Positions 15,923 through 24,122 of a stretch of 64,000 nt of DNA are shown here, in pieces. A program made the position numbers and the translations under genes. This DNA is from Streptomyces niveus (GTDB lineage: Bacteria; Actinomycetota; Actinomycetes; Streptomycetales; Streptomycetaceae), in assembly GCF_002009175.1 (NCBI RefSeq), contig NZ_CP018047.1, positions 5,332,001-5,396,000 on the forward strand. Reading direction: 5' to 3'. Every line of letters starts with the position of its first letter. Position 1 is the stretch's first letter. The notes beneath the pieces are model-generated. The model ran no database searches. It worked only from the letters and a program-made list of their open reading frames with translations, and had not been told where the DNA came from.

Positions 15923-17148
15923 CCACCCGAACCACGCCCCCCACGGTGTCCGGCACTCCCTCCGTAGGGAAGCCGGGCCAGGGGCTCCGGCTCCCGGACG
16001 CGGACGGCAGGCTGCGTACGTACCTGCCGCGCCGCGAACCTGCCGCCTTCCTCACCAAGGGCGCCGACGCCGCCCCTCTCGTCTCCCGTACGGTCTTCTC
16101 CGCCGCGCACGTCGTGGCCGACCCGTACGCCGACAGCAGCCCCGGAGCGCCGGTCGTCGTCGACTGGGACACCACGCTCGCCTTCCGCCGCCATCTGTGG
16201 TCGCACGGCCTCGGGGTCGCGGAGGCCATGGACACCGCGCAGCGCGGCATGGGGCTGGACTGGGCGGGGGCGGCCGAGCTGATCCGCCGTTCGGCGGCGG
16301 AGGCGCGGTCCACCGGAGGCCGGATCGCGTGCGGGGTGGGCACCGACCAACTCGCGCCGGGAGCGCACTCTCTTGAGGAGGTGCGCGCGGCGTACGAGGA
16401 ACAGCTCGCGCTCGTCGAGGAGACCGGCTCCCAGGCCATCCTGATGGCCTCACGCGCACTCGCCGCGGCCGCGGAGGGGCCGGAGGACTATCTGGCCGTC
16501 TACGCCCACCTCCTGCGGCAGGCGGACGAACCCGTGGTGTTGCACTGGCTCGGCCCGATGTTCGACCCGGCGCTGGAAGGTTACTGGGGCAGTACGGACC
16601 TCGACGCGGCCACCGAGACGTTCCTCCAGGTCATCTCCGAACACCCGGACAAGATCGACGGAATCAAGGTCTCGCTGCTGGACGCGCGTCGCGAGGTCGA
16701 GCTGCGCCGGCGCCTCCCGCAGGGCGTGCGCTGCTACACGGGCGACGACTTCAACTACCCCGAGCTGATCGCGGGCGACGAACGAGGCTTCAGCCATGCG
16801 CTGCTGGGCATCTTCGACCCGCTCGGGCCGGTGGCCGCCGAAGCCGTACGTGTCCTGGACACGGGTGACGCGAAGGGATTCCGGGAACTGCTCGACCCCA
16901 CGGTCGAGCTGTCGCGCCATCTCTTCCAGGCACCCACCCGCTTCTACAAGACGGGTGTGGTGTTCCTGGCCTGGCTGGCCGGCCATCAGGCCCACTTCGC
17001 CATGGTCGGCGGCCTTCAGTCGGCCCGTTCGCTCCCGCATCTCGCGCGGGCGTACGAACTGGCTGACGGATTGGGCCTGTTCCCGGACCCGGTGGCGGCC
17101 GAAGGCCGGATGAAGTCCCTGCTCGGCGTGTACGGAGTGGACCAGTGA
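15919..17148 (+). CDS. DUF993 family protein (dihydrodipicolinate-synthase-like barrel)
   Basis: A 409-residue protein of the DUF993 family, distantly related to class I aldolases. Visible family segments are PVVVDWDTTLAFRRHLWSHGLGVAEAMDTAQRGMGLDW, IACGVGTDQL, VVLHWLGPMFDPALEGYWG, KIDGIKVSLLD and VRCYTGDDFNYPELI; the lysine in GIKVSLL is a Schiff-base candidate by analogy to aldolases. It is coupled at both ends (GTGA overlaps) with the oxidoreductase and the isomerase, so the three likely act consecutively on one substrate. The reaction is not established; an aldol cleavage of a keto-sugar acid is a reasonable guess only. Confidence 0.85.
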   Translation: MTTRTTPPTVSGTPSVGKPGQGLRLPDADGRLRTYLPRREPAAFLTKGADAAPLVSRTVFSAAHVVADPYADSSPGAPVVVDWDTTLAFRRHLWSHGLGVAEAMDTAQRGMGLDWAGAAELIRRSAAEARSTGGRIACGVGTDQLAPGAHSLEEVRAAYEEQLALVEETGSQAILMASRALAAAAEGPEDYLAVYAHLLRQADEPVVLHWLGPMFDPALEGYWGSTDLDAATETFLQVISEHPDKIDGIKVSLLDARREVELRRRLPQGVRCYTGDDFNYPELIAGDERGFSHALLGIFDPLGPVAAEAVRVLDTGDAKGFRELLDPTVELSRHLFQAPTRFYKTGVVFLAWLAGHQAHFAMVGGLQSARSLPHLARAYELADGLGLFPDPVAAEGRMKSLLGVYGVDQ

Positions 17149-18041
17149 CGGACGTGAACGAGACGACGGATGTGGCCGGAGCGACCGACGTGACGGACAC
17201 GGGTGCGTCCGTACCGCCAAGTGACCTCAGCCGCTTCAGCATCAACCAGATGACGGTCAAGCAGCTCACCCTCCCCGAGCTCACCGAGGCGTGCGTACGG
17301 CTCGGCGTTCCGGGCGTGGGGTTGTGGCGGGAGCCCGTGCGGGCGTACGGCACGGAGGCCGCCGCCAAGCTCGTGCACGACGCCGGACTCGCCGTCACCA
17401 CGCTGTGCCGCGGCGGCTTCCTGACGGCGATCGATCCCGCGGCACGGGCCGACGCCCTGGACGACAACCGCGCGGCGATCGACGAGGCCGTGACCCTGGG
17501 CACGGACACCCTCGTCCTCGTGTCTGGCGGGCTGCCGCCCGGCAGCCGTGATCTGCACGGGGCGCGTGAACGGATCGCGGACGCGCTCGCGGTCCTGGCG
17601 CCGTACGCCGGTGAACGCGGCGTACGGCTGGCGATCGAGCCGCTGCACCCGATGTACGCGTCCGACCGCTGTGTCGTCTCCACGCTCGACCAAGCGCTGG
17701 ATCTCGCGGAGCGCTTCCCCGTCGAGCAGGTCGGGGTCGTCGTGGACACGTACCACCTCTGGTGGGACGACCGGGCCCCGGCGGCGATCGTCAGGGCGGG
17801 AGACCGGATCCACTCCTTCCAACTGGCCGACTGGACGACGCCGTTGCCCGCCGGAGTGCTGAACGGCCGCGGTCTGATCGGCGACGGCGTCATCGACCTG
17901 CGGGCATGGCGCGAGCGGGTCGACGCGGCCGGATACCAGGGGCCGATCGAGGTCGAACTCTTCAACGACACCCTGTGGGTGCGGGACGGCGTGGAGTTGC
18001 TGACCGACGTCGCGGAGCGGTATGTGAGGCATGCGCTGTAA
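17145..18041 (+). CDS. Sugar phosphate isomerase/epimerase, third gene of the LacI-controlled operon
   Basis: A 298-residue xylose-isomerase-like TIM barrel. After a Thr/Asp-rich N-terminus (1-24) come FSINQMTVKQLTLPEL, GVGLWREPV, LVLVSGGLPPGSRD, RLAIEPLHPMYASDRC (metal-binding Glu/His), VGVVVDTYHLWWDD (Asp/His), IHSFQLADWTTP and IEVELFND. It overlaps the DUF993 stop (GTGA). The conserved metal ligands look intact, so an active isomerase or epimerase is expected. It differs clearly from the other two TIM-barrel isomerases in the window (11611 and 26954), so it is not a recent duplicate. Confidence 0.87.
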   Translation: MTDVNETTDVAGATDVTDTGASVPPSDLSRFSINQMTVKQLTLPELTEACVRLGVPGVGLWREPVRAYGTEAAAKLVHDAGLAVTTLCRGGFLTAIDPAARADALDDNRAAIDEAVTLGTDTLVLVSGGLPPGSRDLHGARERIADALAVLAPYAGERGVRLAIEPLHPMYASDRCVVSTLDQALDLAERFPVEQVGVVVDTYHLWWDDRAPAAIVRAGDRIHSFQLADWTTPLPAGVLNGRGLIGDGVIDLRAWRERVDAAGYQGPIEVELFNDTLWVRDGVELLTDVAERYVRHAL

Positions 18042-18147
18042 GAGAAGCCCCTCTGTCGCAACGAAGGCGCTCTCATGGCCAAATAGGTGTGTCTGTCATC
18101 TTCTGTCATCGTTTCTGGTGGCAGTGAAAATAACTGCCCGCAACCGT

Positions 18148-18176
18148 GCAACCCTTTCGGGGTGACGGTGGTCGTA
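18148..18176 (+). promoter_or_regulatory. Possible ECF-type promoter
   Basis: GCAACC (18148-18153), a 17-nt spacer and GTCGTA (18171-18176) fit the AAC...CGT pattern of ECF sigma factor promoters; a second GCAACC lies at 18140. A transcript from here would meet the 18245-18271 hairpin after about 60 nt. Confidence 0.35.
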
Positions 18177-18244
18177 CATGGCATCAAGGCTTCCGGGGAG
18201 GGGTCCGGGGGGATCGGGAAGCTTTGTTGGAGGGGGGAGCGCGT

Positions 18245-18271
18245 GGGGCCCGGTCCGATGGACCGGGCCCC
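18245..18271 (+). terminator. Very strong intrinsic hairpin
   Basis: A 12-bp perfect stem GGGGCCCGGTCC / GGACCGGGCCCC with a 3-nt GAT loop, followed by TAAAGCTTTT. It may end the sugar operon about 200 nt downstream of its last stop, or end a short transcript starting near 18182. Confidence 0.75.
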
Positions 18272-18316
18272 TAAAGCTTTTCCGGCCGTTTGCTCGGAAC
18301 CCTGCCCGAGGGGGAG

Positions 18317-18357
18317 TTGTCCACAGACAGGGATCTGCGGCGGCGAGGTTGTCCACA
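18317..18357 (+). promoter_or_regulatory. Two consensus DnaA boxes upstream of recD2
   Basis: TTGTCCACA occurs at 18317-18325 and again, same orientation, at 18349-18357 (32 bp apart, about three helical turns). This is the preferred Streptomyces DnaA box. The second copy ends 41 nt before the recD2 start codon, so DnaA could influence that promoter or be titrated here. Confidence 0.7.
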
Positions 18358-18397
18358 GGTCGGGCAGGCTGTCGTACCCGGGCGGTAGCGTCGGATC

Positions 18398-20620
18398 ATG
18401 TCCAATCCCGCCGTGCTCGAAGGCGTCCTTGAGCGGATCACGTACAGCAACGAGGAGAACGGCTACACGGTCGCCCGCGTCGACACCGGTCGTGGCGCCG
18501 ATCTGCTCACCGTGGTCGGCTCGCTCCTCGGCGCGCAGCCGGGGGAGTCGCTGCGGATGGAGGGCCGTTGGGCCTCGCACCCGCAGTACGGCAAGCAGTT
18601 CACGGTGGAGAATTACACGACGGTCCTGCCCGCGACCATCCAGGGCATCCGCCGCTATCTCGGCTCCGGACTGATCAAGGGCATCGGGCCGCGCATCGCC
18701 GAGCGCATCGTCGAGCATTTCGGCGTCGACACACTGGAGATCATTGAGAAGGAGCCGAAGCGGCTCGTCGAGGTCCCCGGCCTCGGCCCCAAGCGGACGA
18801 AGATGATCGGCGCCGCCTGGGAGGAACAGAAGGCCATCAAGGAAGTCATGATCTTCCTTCAGGGCGTCGGTGTCTCCACCTCGATCGCCGTCCGCATCTA
18901 CAAGAAGTACGGCGACGCCTCGATCTCCGTCGTGAAGAACGAGCCCTACCGGCTGGCGGCCGACGTCTGGGGCATCGGCTTCCTCACCGCCGACCGCATC
19001 GCCCAGGCGGTCGGTATCCCGCACGACAGTCCGGACCGCGCCAAGGCTGGGCTGCAGTACGCGCTCTCCCAGTCGACCGACCAGGGCCACTGCTTCCTGC
19101 CCGAGGAGCAGCTCATCTCGGACGCGGTGAAGCTCCTCCAGGTCGACACCGGTCTGGTCATCGACTGCCTAGCCGAGCTCGCCGCCGAGGAGGAGGGAGT
19201 GGTCAGGGAGAAGGTGCCGGGTCCTGACGGCGGCGAGCCGGTCACCGCCGTCTACCTGGTGCCCTTCCACCGCGCCGAACTGTCCCTCTCCGCCCAGCTG
19301 CTGCGGCTGCTGCGCGCCGCGGAGGACCGGATGCCCGCCTTCCAGGACGTGGTCTGGGAGAAGGCCCTGCCCTGGCTCGCGAGCCGCACAGGAGCCGAAC
19401 TGGCCCCCGAGCAGGAAGCCGCGGTGCGGCTCGCCCTCACCCGTAAGGTCGCAGTCCTGACCGGCGGGCCGGGCTGCGGCAAGTCCTTCACCGTCCGCTC
19501 GATCGTGGAGCTGGCCAGGGCCAAGAAGGCCAAGGTGGTCCTCGCGGCGCCCACCGGCCGCGCGGCCAAGCGCCTCGCCGAACTCACCGGCGCCGAGGCG
19601 TCCACGGTCCACCGGCTGCTGGAACTCAAACCCGGCGGGGACGCCGCGTACGACAGGGACCGGCCGCTCGACGCCGATCTGGTGGTGGTCGACGAGGCGT
19701 CCATGCTGGATCTGCTGCTCGCCAACAAGCTCGTCAAGGCCGTGGCACCCGGTGCACACCTGCTGCTCGTCGGCGATGTCGACCAGCTGCCGTCGGTCGG
19801 GGCCGGCGAGGTGCTGCGGGATCTGCTGGCCGACGGTGGACCCGTGCCGCAGGTGCGTCTGACCCGGATCTTCCGGCAGGCCCAGCAGTCGGGGGTGGTC
19901 ACCAACGCCCACCGCATCAACTCCGGTGTCCAGCCCATCACCCAGGGCCTCAGCGACTTCTTTCTCTTCGTGGAGGACGAGACGGAGGAGGCCGGGAAAC
20001 TCACGGTGGATGTCGCGGCCCGCCGAATCCCCGCCACCTTCGGGCTCGACCCGCGGCGCGACATCCAGGTACTGGCCCCGATGCACCGCGGCCCCGCCGG
20101 CGCGGGCACCCTCAACGGGCTTCTCCAGCAGGCCATCACCCCCGCCCGGCCCGAGCTGCCCGAGAAGCGGCTCGGCGGTCGCGTCTTCCGCGTCGGCGAC
20201 AAGGTCACCCAGATCCGCAACAACTACGACAAGGGGCAGAACGGGGTCTTCAACGGCACCGTCGGGGTCGTGACCTCGCTGAACCTGGACGACCAGTGCC
20301 TGACGGTACGGACGGACGAGGACGAGGAAGTGCCTTACGACTTCGACGAGCTGGACGAGCTGACGCACGCCTACGCGGTGACGATCCACCGCTCGCAGGG
20401 CAGCGAGTACCCGGCCGTGGTCATCCCGGTCACCACCGGCGCCTGGATGATGCTCCAGCGGAACCTGCTGTACACGGCGGTCACCCGTGCCAAGAAGCTC
20501 GTCGTCCTGGTCGGCTCCCGGAAGGCGATAGGGCAGGCGGTTCGTACGGTCTCCGCGGGCCGGCGCTGCACCGCGCTCGACCACCGGCTGTCCGGCGGCC
20601 TCCGGTCCGGGAATCTCTGA
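18398..20620 (+). CDS. recD2: RecD2-type 5'-3' DNA helicase (SF1B)
   Basis: A 740-residue helicase of the RecD2 class, which acts without RecBC. The N-terminal OB/HhH region is present (GYTVARVDTGRG; LGSGLIKGIGPRIAERIVEHFG; VPGLGPKRTKMI). SF1 motor motifs follow: motif I GGPGCGKSFT near residue 355, motif II VVVDEASMLD, motif III LVGDVDQLPSVGAGEVLRD, motif IV TRIFRQA, and motifs V/VI YAVTIHRSQGSEYPAVVIP and LLYTAVTRAK. ATG 18398 has no ribosome site, and TAGCGT at 18386-18391 would place the transcription start at the ATG, so a leaderless message is likely. Role: processing of replication forks and repair intermediates in the cytoplasm. DnaA boxes upstream hint at replication-linked control. 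Confidence 0.95.
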   Translation: MSNPAVLEGVLERITYSNEENGYTVARVDTGRGADLLTVVGSLLGAQPGESLRMEGRWASHPQYGKQFTVENYTTVLPATIQGIRRYLGSGLIKGIGPRIAERIVEHFGVDTLEIIEKEPKRLVEVPGLGPKRTKMIGAAWEEQKAIKEVMIFLQGVGVSTSIAVRIYKKYGDASISVVKNEPYRLAADVWGIGFLTADRIAQAVGIPHDSPDRAKAGLQYALSQSTDQGHCFLPEEQLISDAVKLLQVDTGLVIDCLAELAAEEEGVVREKVPGPDGGEPVTAVYLVPFHRAELSLSAQLLRLLRAAEDRMPAFQDVVWEKALPWLASRTGAELAPEQEAAVRLALTRKVAVLTGGPGCGKSFTVRSIVELARAKKAKVVLAAPTGRAAKRLAELTGAEASTVHRLLELKPGGDAAYDRDRPLDADLVVVDEASMLDLLLANKLVKAVAPGAHLLLVGDVDQLPSVGAGEVLRDLLADGGPVPQVRLTRIFRQAQQSGVVTNAHRINSGVQPITQGLSDFFLFVEDETEEAGKLTVDVAARRIPATFGLDPRRDIQVLAPMHRGPAGAGTLNGLLQQAITPARPELPEKRLGGRVFRVGDKVTQIRNNYDKGQNGVFNGTVGVVTSLNLDDQCLTVRTDEDEEVPYDFDELDELTHAYAVTIHRSQGSEYPAVVIPVTTGAWMMLQRNLLYTAVTRAKKLVVLVGSRKAIGQAVRTVSAGRRCTALDHRLSGGLRSGNL

Positions 20621-20894
20621 GCCGGTCCGACCGGGCGGGATCCGGCGGGCCGGGTCGAGGCGGTGGTCCGTCTTCGGGCGGATCGTCCTCCCCCAGGGGA
20701 GTGTCCGGCGACGGGATTGCCACCCCGGACTTTCGGAACCGGGGCGAAGGGGGCAGGATGTGAAAGTTGGCGGCACTCAGTGCCGCGAATAGGCCTAATG
20801 GTCGACCCCGAGTGCACTCTCCTGAGCCAAATGGGGGATGGTAGAGACAGTCAGGGCACCTCGAAGAAGAGGCACTACGTCGGTGAGGGATGAC

Positions 20895-22184
20895 GTGAGC
20901 GACAACTCTGTAGTACTGCGGTACGGCGATGGCGAGTACACCTACCCGGTGATCGACAGCACCGTCGGCGACAAGGGCTTCGACATCGGGAAGCTGCGGG
21001 CCCAGACCGGGCTGGTGACTCTGGACAGCGGCTACGGCAACACCGCCGCCTATAAATCCGGCATCACCTATCTCGACGGTGAGCAGGGCATCCTCCGCTA
21101 CCGCGGCTACCCCATCGAGCAGCTTGCCGAGAGCTCGACGTTCCTCGAGGTGGGCTACCTGCTCATCAACGGTGAACTTCCCAAGGTCGACGAGCTGTCG
21201 TCCTTCAAGAACGAGATCACTCAGCACACGCTGCTGCACGAGGACGTGAAGCGCTTCTTCGACGGCTTCCCGCGTGACGCGCACCCGATGGCCATGCTGT
21301 CCTCCGTGGTCAGCGCGCTGTCGACGTTTTACCAGGACAGCCACAACCCGTTCGACGAGAAGCAGCGTCACCTGTCGACGATCCGGCTGCTGGCCAAGCT
21401 GCCGACGATCGCGGCGTACGCGTACAAGAAGTCGATCGGGCACCCGTTCGTGTACCCGCGCAACGACCTCGGGTACGTCGAGAACTTCCTCCGCATGACG
21501 TTCTCGGTTCCCGCGCAGGAGTACGAGCTCGACCCGGTGGTCGTCTCGGCCCTCGACAAGCTGCTGATCCTGCACGCGGACCACGAGCAGAACTGTTCGA
21601 CCTCCACCGTGCGTCTGGTCGGCTCGTCGCAGGCGAACATGTTCGCCTCGATCTCCGCCGGTATCAGCGCCCTGTGGGGCCCGCTGCACGGTGGCGCCAA
21701 CCAGTCGGTGCTGGAGATGCTCGAAGGCATCCAGGCCAACGGCGGCGATGTCGACTCCTTCATCCGCAAGGTGAAGAACAAGGAGGACGGCGTCCGCCTG
21801 ATGGGCTTCGGCCACCGCGTCTACAAGAGCTTCGACCCCCGGGCGAAGATCATCAAGGCGGCGGCGCACGATGTCCTCTCGGCGCTCGGCAAGTCCGACG
21901 AGCTGCTCGACATCGCGCTGAAGCTGGAGGAGCACGCGCTCTCCGACGACTACTTCGTCTCGCGCAACCTCTACCCGAACGTGGACTTCTACACGGGCCT
22001 GATCTACCGGGCCATGGGCTTCCCGACCGAGATGTTCACCGTGCTGTTCGCTATCGGCCGGCTTCCCGGCTGGATCGCCCAGTGGCACGAGATGATCAAG
22101 GAGCCCGGCTCCCGTATCGGCCGCCCGCGTCAGATCTACACCGGTGAGGTCCTGCGCGACTTCGTCCCGGTCGAGAGCCGCTGA
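20895..22184 (+). CDS. gltA: Citrate synthase (TCA cycle)
   Basis: A 429-residue type II (hexameric) citrate synthase, condensing acetyl-CoA with oxaloacetate. Conserved catalytic groups are visible: first histidine in GPLHGGANQ near residue 264, second in GFGHRVYKS near 306, and the aspartate in PNVDFYTG near 363. The N-terminus VSDNSVVLRYGDGEYTYPVID matches Streptomyces CitA. GTG 20895 is chosen over an upstream ATG because of that match and the GAGGGA ribosome site. It stands alone with two hairpins downstream. Housekeeping gene; nothing odd in the sequence. Confidence 0.97.
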   Translation: MSDNSVVLRYGDGEYTYPVIDSTVGDKGFDIGKLRAQTGLVTLDSGYGNTAAYKSGITYLDGEQGILRYRGYPIEQLAESSTFLEVGYLLINGELPKVDELSSFKNEITQHTLLHEDVKRFFDGFPRDAHPMAMLSSVVSALSTFYQDSHNPFDEKQRHLSTIRLLAKLPTIAAYAYKKSIGHPFVYPRNDLGYVENFLRMTFSVPAQEYELDPVVVSALDKLLILHADHEQNCSTSTVRLVGSSQANMFASISAGISALWGPLHGGANQSVLEMLEGIQANGGDVDSFIRKVKNKEDGVRLMGFGHRVYKSFDPRAKIIKAAAHDVLSALGKSDELLDIALKLEEHALSDDYFVSRNLYPNVDFYTGLIYRAMGFPTEMFTVLFAIGRLPGWIAQWHEMIKEPGSRIGRPRQIYTGEVLRDFVPVESR

Positions 22185-22204
22185 GCCCTCGGCAGAGGGT
22201 TCCC

Positions 22205-22304
22205 GCCGTCCGGCCGGCCGGTCCGCGAGCCGGACGGCCACTCCAGCGCAACAGAAAGCGCCCCGCTTCCCGATCCCCCCACGGGTCGGTATAGCGGGGC
22301 GCTT
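22205..22304 (+). terminator. Two consecutive hairpins after citrate synthase
   Basis: First stem GCCGTCCGGC (22205-22214) with GCCGGACGGC (22229-22238); second stem AAGCGCCCCGCT (22256-22267) with AGCGGGGCGCTT (22293-22304), 12 bp with a 25-nt loop. The tandem arrangement starts 21 nt after the stop codon and should terminate efficiently; the second could work in both directions. Confidence 0.8.
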
Positions 22305-22772
22305 CCCATATCCCCGGTGCGGATTCCCCCCACGGGATCCGGGCCGGGCGTCTGCGGTTGCCGGCAGAAGCCAGTTTCACGCGGTCTGCCGGGGTACGTA
22401 CGAACCAGGGGGGCCGCTCAAAGCTCCCCAGTTGCACGTGCCCCGGCCAACGCTTGCCTGAGACATCCCCCAAGACATCTCACGAACGTCCCCCAAGACG
22501 TTCTCGGCATCGCCTCTTAGACTCGCGAGCTGCCCGGATGGTTACCCCTAAATCTATGTGATCTAGATCTCTTTGTGAAGGTCCTGTGCCTCATGTGAAG
22601 GGACGGGGCCACAAATTGTTGGTTACTACGAAAACAGATGACAGCGGCATCGTCGTCGCCCCCTGGTCGCCGGGCTGAGCAGGGATGTTGCGGCGAGGAG
22701 TGGCGGGAACGGCGGAAGGGCCGTGCGCGATCCGGACGGGATCCGGTCGCGTACGGCCCCGCGGGGAGTCGC
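22305..22772. other. Gene-free region with an AT-richer segment
   Basis: No gene is seen between the citrate synthase terminators and the copper chaperone. Two related 20-nt units lie at 22462-22481 and 22485-22505, each containing CCCCCAAGAC. TTAGACT at 22516-22522 resembles a -10 box, and 22540-22640 is distinctly AT-richer, including an ATCTAGAT palindrome. It may be promoter remains of a lost gene. Confidence 0.45.
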
Positions 22773-23090
22773 TCAGGCCTGGCCGGTCAGTTCGTAACCC
22801 GCCTCGTCGACCGCCGCGCGCACGTCGCTCTCGTTGAGCGGGGCCTCGGAGATCACGGTCACCCGGCCGGTGGCGGCCTCGGCCTTGACCGATGTGACGC
22901 CCTGGAGCGCGGAGATCTCGTCGGAGACCGCGCCCTCGCAGTGGCCGCACGTCATGCCGGTGACCGCGTACACCGTGGTGAAGGAGTCCGTCGTGGCGTC
23001 GGCGGCGCCGTCGTGGCAGGAGCCGGTGGGCGAGCAGCAGGAACCGGTGGTCCGGGCGGTCTCCGTCTCGATCTTCGTCTCTGCGGTCAT
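22773..23090 (-). CDS. Heavy-metal-associated (CopZ-like) copper chaperone
   Basis: A 105-residue protein with a C-terminal HMA domain: YAVTGMTCGHCEGAVSDEISALQGV carries the GMTCxxC copper-binding motif, followed by the conserved VTVISEAPLNESDVRAAVDEAGYEL. The N-terminal ~40 residues are unusual for CopZ, with a Cys/His-rich patch (SCCSPTGSCHDG) that could bind extra metal. ATG 23090 has a GGAGGAGAA site; the open frame further upstream would swallow the operator. A CsoR-type palindrome lies at 23176-23192, predicting copper induction. No P-type ATPase or csoR gene is next to it, so it may serve a distant CopA. Confidence 0.88.
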   Translation of the reverse strand: MTAETKIETETARTTGSCCSPTGSCHDGAADATTDSFTTVYAVTGMTCGHCEGAVSDEISALQGVTSVKAEAATGRVTVISEAPLNESDVRAAVDEAGYELTGQA

Positions 23091-23175
23091 GGCGTTCTCC
23101 TCCGGGGGCGGGTGTGCGGAACATGGCGCGCCAGAGGCCCACGGGAACGCCGCGACACCCTGACGCTCGCAGCCT

Positions 23176-23192
23176 ATACCCCTAGGGGGTAT
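23176..23192. promoter_or_regulatory. CsoR-type copper operator
   Basis: ATACCCCTAGGGGGTAT is a near-perfect palindrome (ATACCCC-TAG-GGGGTAT) matching the GC-tract-in-AT-flank form of CsoR boxes. It lies 85 nt upstream of the CopZ-like gene start, where it would overlap the promoter. Confidence 0.75.
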
Positions 23193-23236
23193 GAATGCGA
23201 GTCGCGGATTCACGGGGGTGTGGTTCACGTATGGGA

Positions 23237-23941
23237 TCAGGACTCCGCTCCCGTGGTCTCCCGCGGTGGCGGGCGCTGCGGGAGCGCGTCGCCGACCACG
23301 GGGCACAGATAGCGGAACATGGCGATCTTCAGCTCCCCGATGTACGCCTCCCGCTCCTCGCCCTCGTGGGACAGGATCAGGTCCATACCGCCCTTGAACA
23401 GGGCGAAGGCGAACTCCGCCGTTCTGGTGCGCTCTGCCCGGGGGGTGTCCGGGAGGTAGCTGCCGAGGGTCTCCTCGATCCGGGTGAGCAGGGTGGAGTG
23501 CAGGAGGTCGTGCTCCTCCGTCACCTGCCCCGGAATCTCCGACCCGTGCATCAGGACGGCGAACGCCGGATTCTCGCAGTTGAACGTGATCAGGGGATCG
23601 AGGATGGCGTCCAGCATCTCGGGGAGCGGCAGATTCATGTGGGCGGGCGTGAAGGCCTGGCCGTACGTCGTACGCCAGCGATTGAGGAGCACGTCACCCA
23701 ACTCGACGGCGATTGCTTCCTTGTTGGGGAAGAACTGGTAGAGCGTGCCGGGGGAGACGCCGGCCTCGCGGGCGATGGAGTTGGTGCTCGCCGCCGTGTA
23801 TCCACTGGCGCAGAAGACGCGCCCGGCCGCTTCGAGGAGTTGGGCGATACGGCGCTCGCCGCGGGCCTGGCGGCGGCGCGGCTTCCCGGCGCCGTCGGCG
23901 GACCCGTCCCTGGTCGCGCTGTCCTGGCTCTCTCGCTCCAC
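23237..23941 (-). CDS. TetR-family repressor, divergent from the MMPL transporter
   Basis: A 234-residue TetR regulator. The DNA-binding domain is RRIAQLLEAAGRVFCASGYTAASTNSIAREAGVSPGTLYQFFPNKEAI (about residues 28-75), with the recognition helix at SPGTLYQFF. The C-terminal ligand domain resembles the TetR_C group with EMLDAILDPLITFNCENPAFAVLMH. GTG 23941 follows an AGGAG/GGCGGAG site; an earlier in-frame GTG at 23968 is the alternative. It is divergent from the MMPL gene, and two related palindromes (24012-24031 and 24041-24060) lie between them, so it most likely represses the transporter and itself. Confidence 0.9.
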   Translation of the reverse strand: MERESQDSATRDGSADGAGKPRRRQARGERRIAQLLEAAGRVFCASGYTAASTNSIAREAGVSPGTLYQFFPNKEAIAVELGDVLLNRWRTTYGQAFTPAHMNLPLPEMLDAILDPLITFNCENPAFAVLMHGSEIPGQVTEEHDLLHSTLLTRIEETLGSYLPDTPRAERTRTAEFAFALFKGGMDLILSHEGEEREAYIGELKIAMFRYLCPVVGDALPQRPPPRETTGAES

Positions 23942-24011
23942 GGCTCCGCCTCTCCTCGCTTCAGGCACGTGAATCCCCAGGATCCCTCGATCGGTTGACC
24001 GCGGTTGACAA

Positions 24012-24060
24012 ACGCGAGTCGTCGCTCGCATTCTTGATTAATGCGAGCGATCACTCGTAT
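24012..24060. promoter_or_regulatory. Paired TetR operators between the repressor and MMPL genes
   Basis: ATGCGAGCGATCACTCGTAT (24041-24060) is a 20-bp palindrome with 8 of 10 symmetric positions. A second, less perfect copy with the same CGAG...CTCG halves lies at 24012-24031. The spacing of 29 bp and position before both divergent starts fit a TetR-controlled intergenic region. Confidence 0.65.
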
Positions 24061-24122
24061 TTGTCATTTCCATGGCAGTCGCCGACCCATGTACCGGGTC
24101 ACGGTGAAGGGGACACCGCACT

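Larger units (their letters stand above)
18042..18397. other. Intergenic region with a possible ECF promoter, strong hairpin and two DnaA boxes
   Basis: This 356-nt spacer between the sugar operon and recD2 is dense with signals: a possible ECF-sigma promoter (18148-18176), a 12-bp GC-rich hairpin (18245-18271) and two direct TTGTCCACA boxes (18317 and 18349). No ORF here looks real. Direct repeats of CTGTCATC occur near 18093-18110. Confidence 0.7.

Noticed and set aside
16790..19090. 766-codon minus-strand ORF across the DUF993, isomerase and recD2 genes
   Set aside because: Antisense to three clear genes; Arg/Ser/Pro-rich with no motifs, a typical shadow of high-GC coding DNA.
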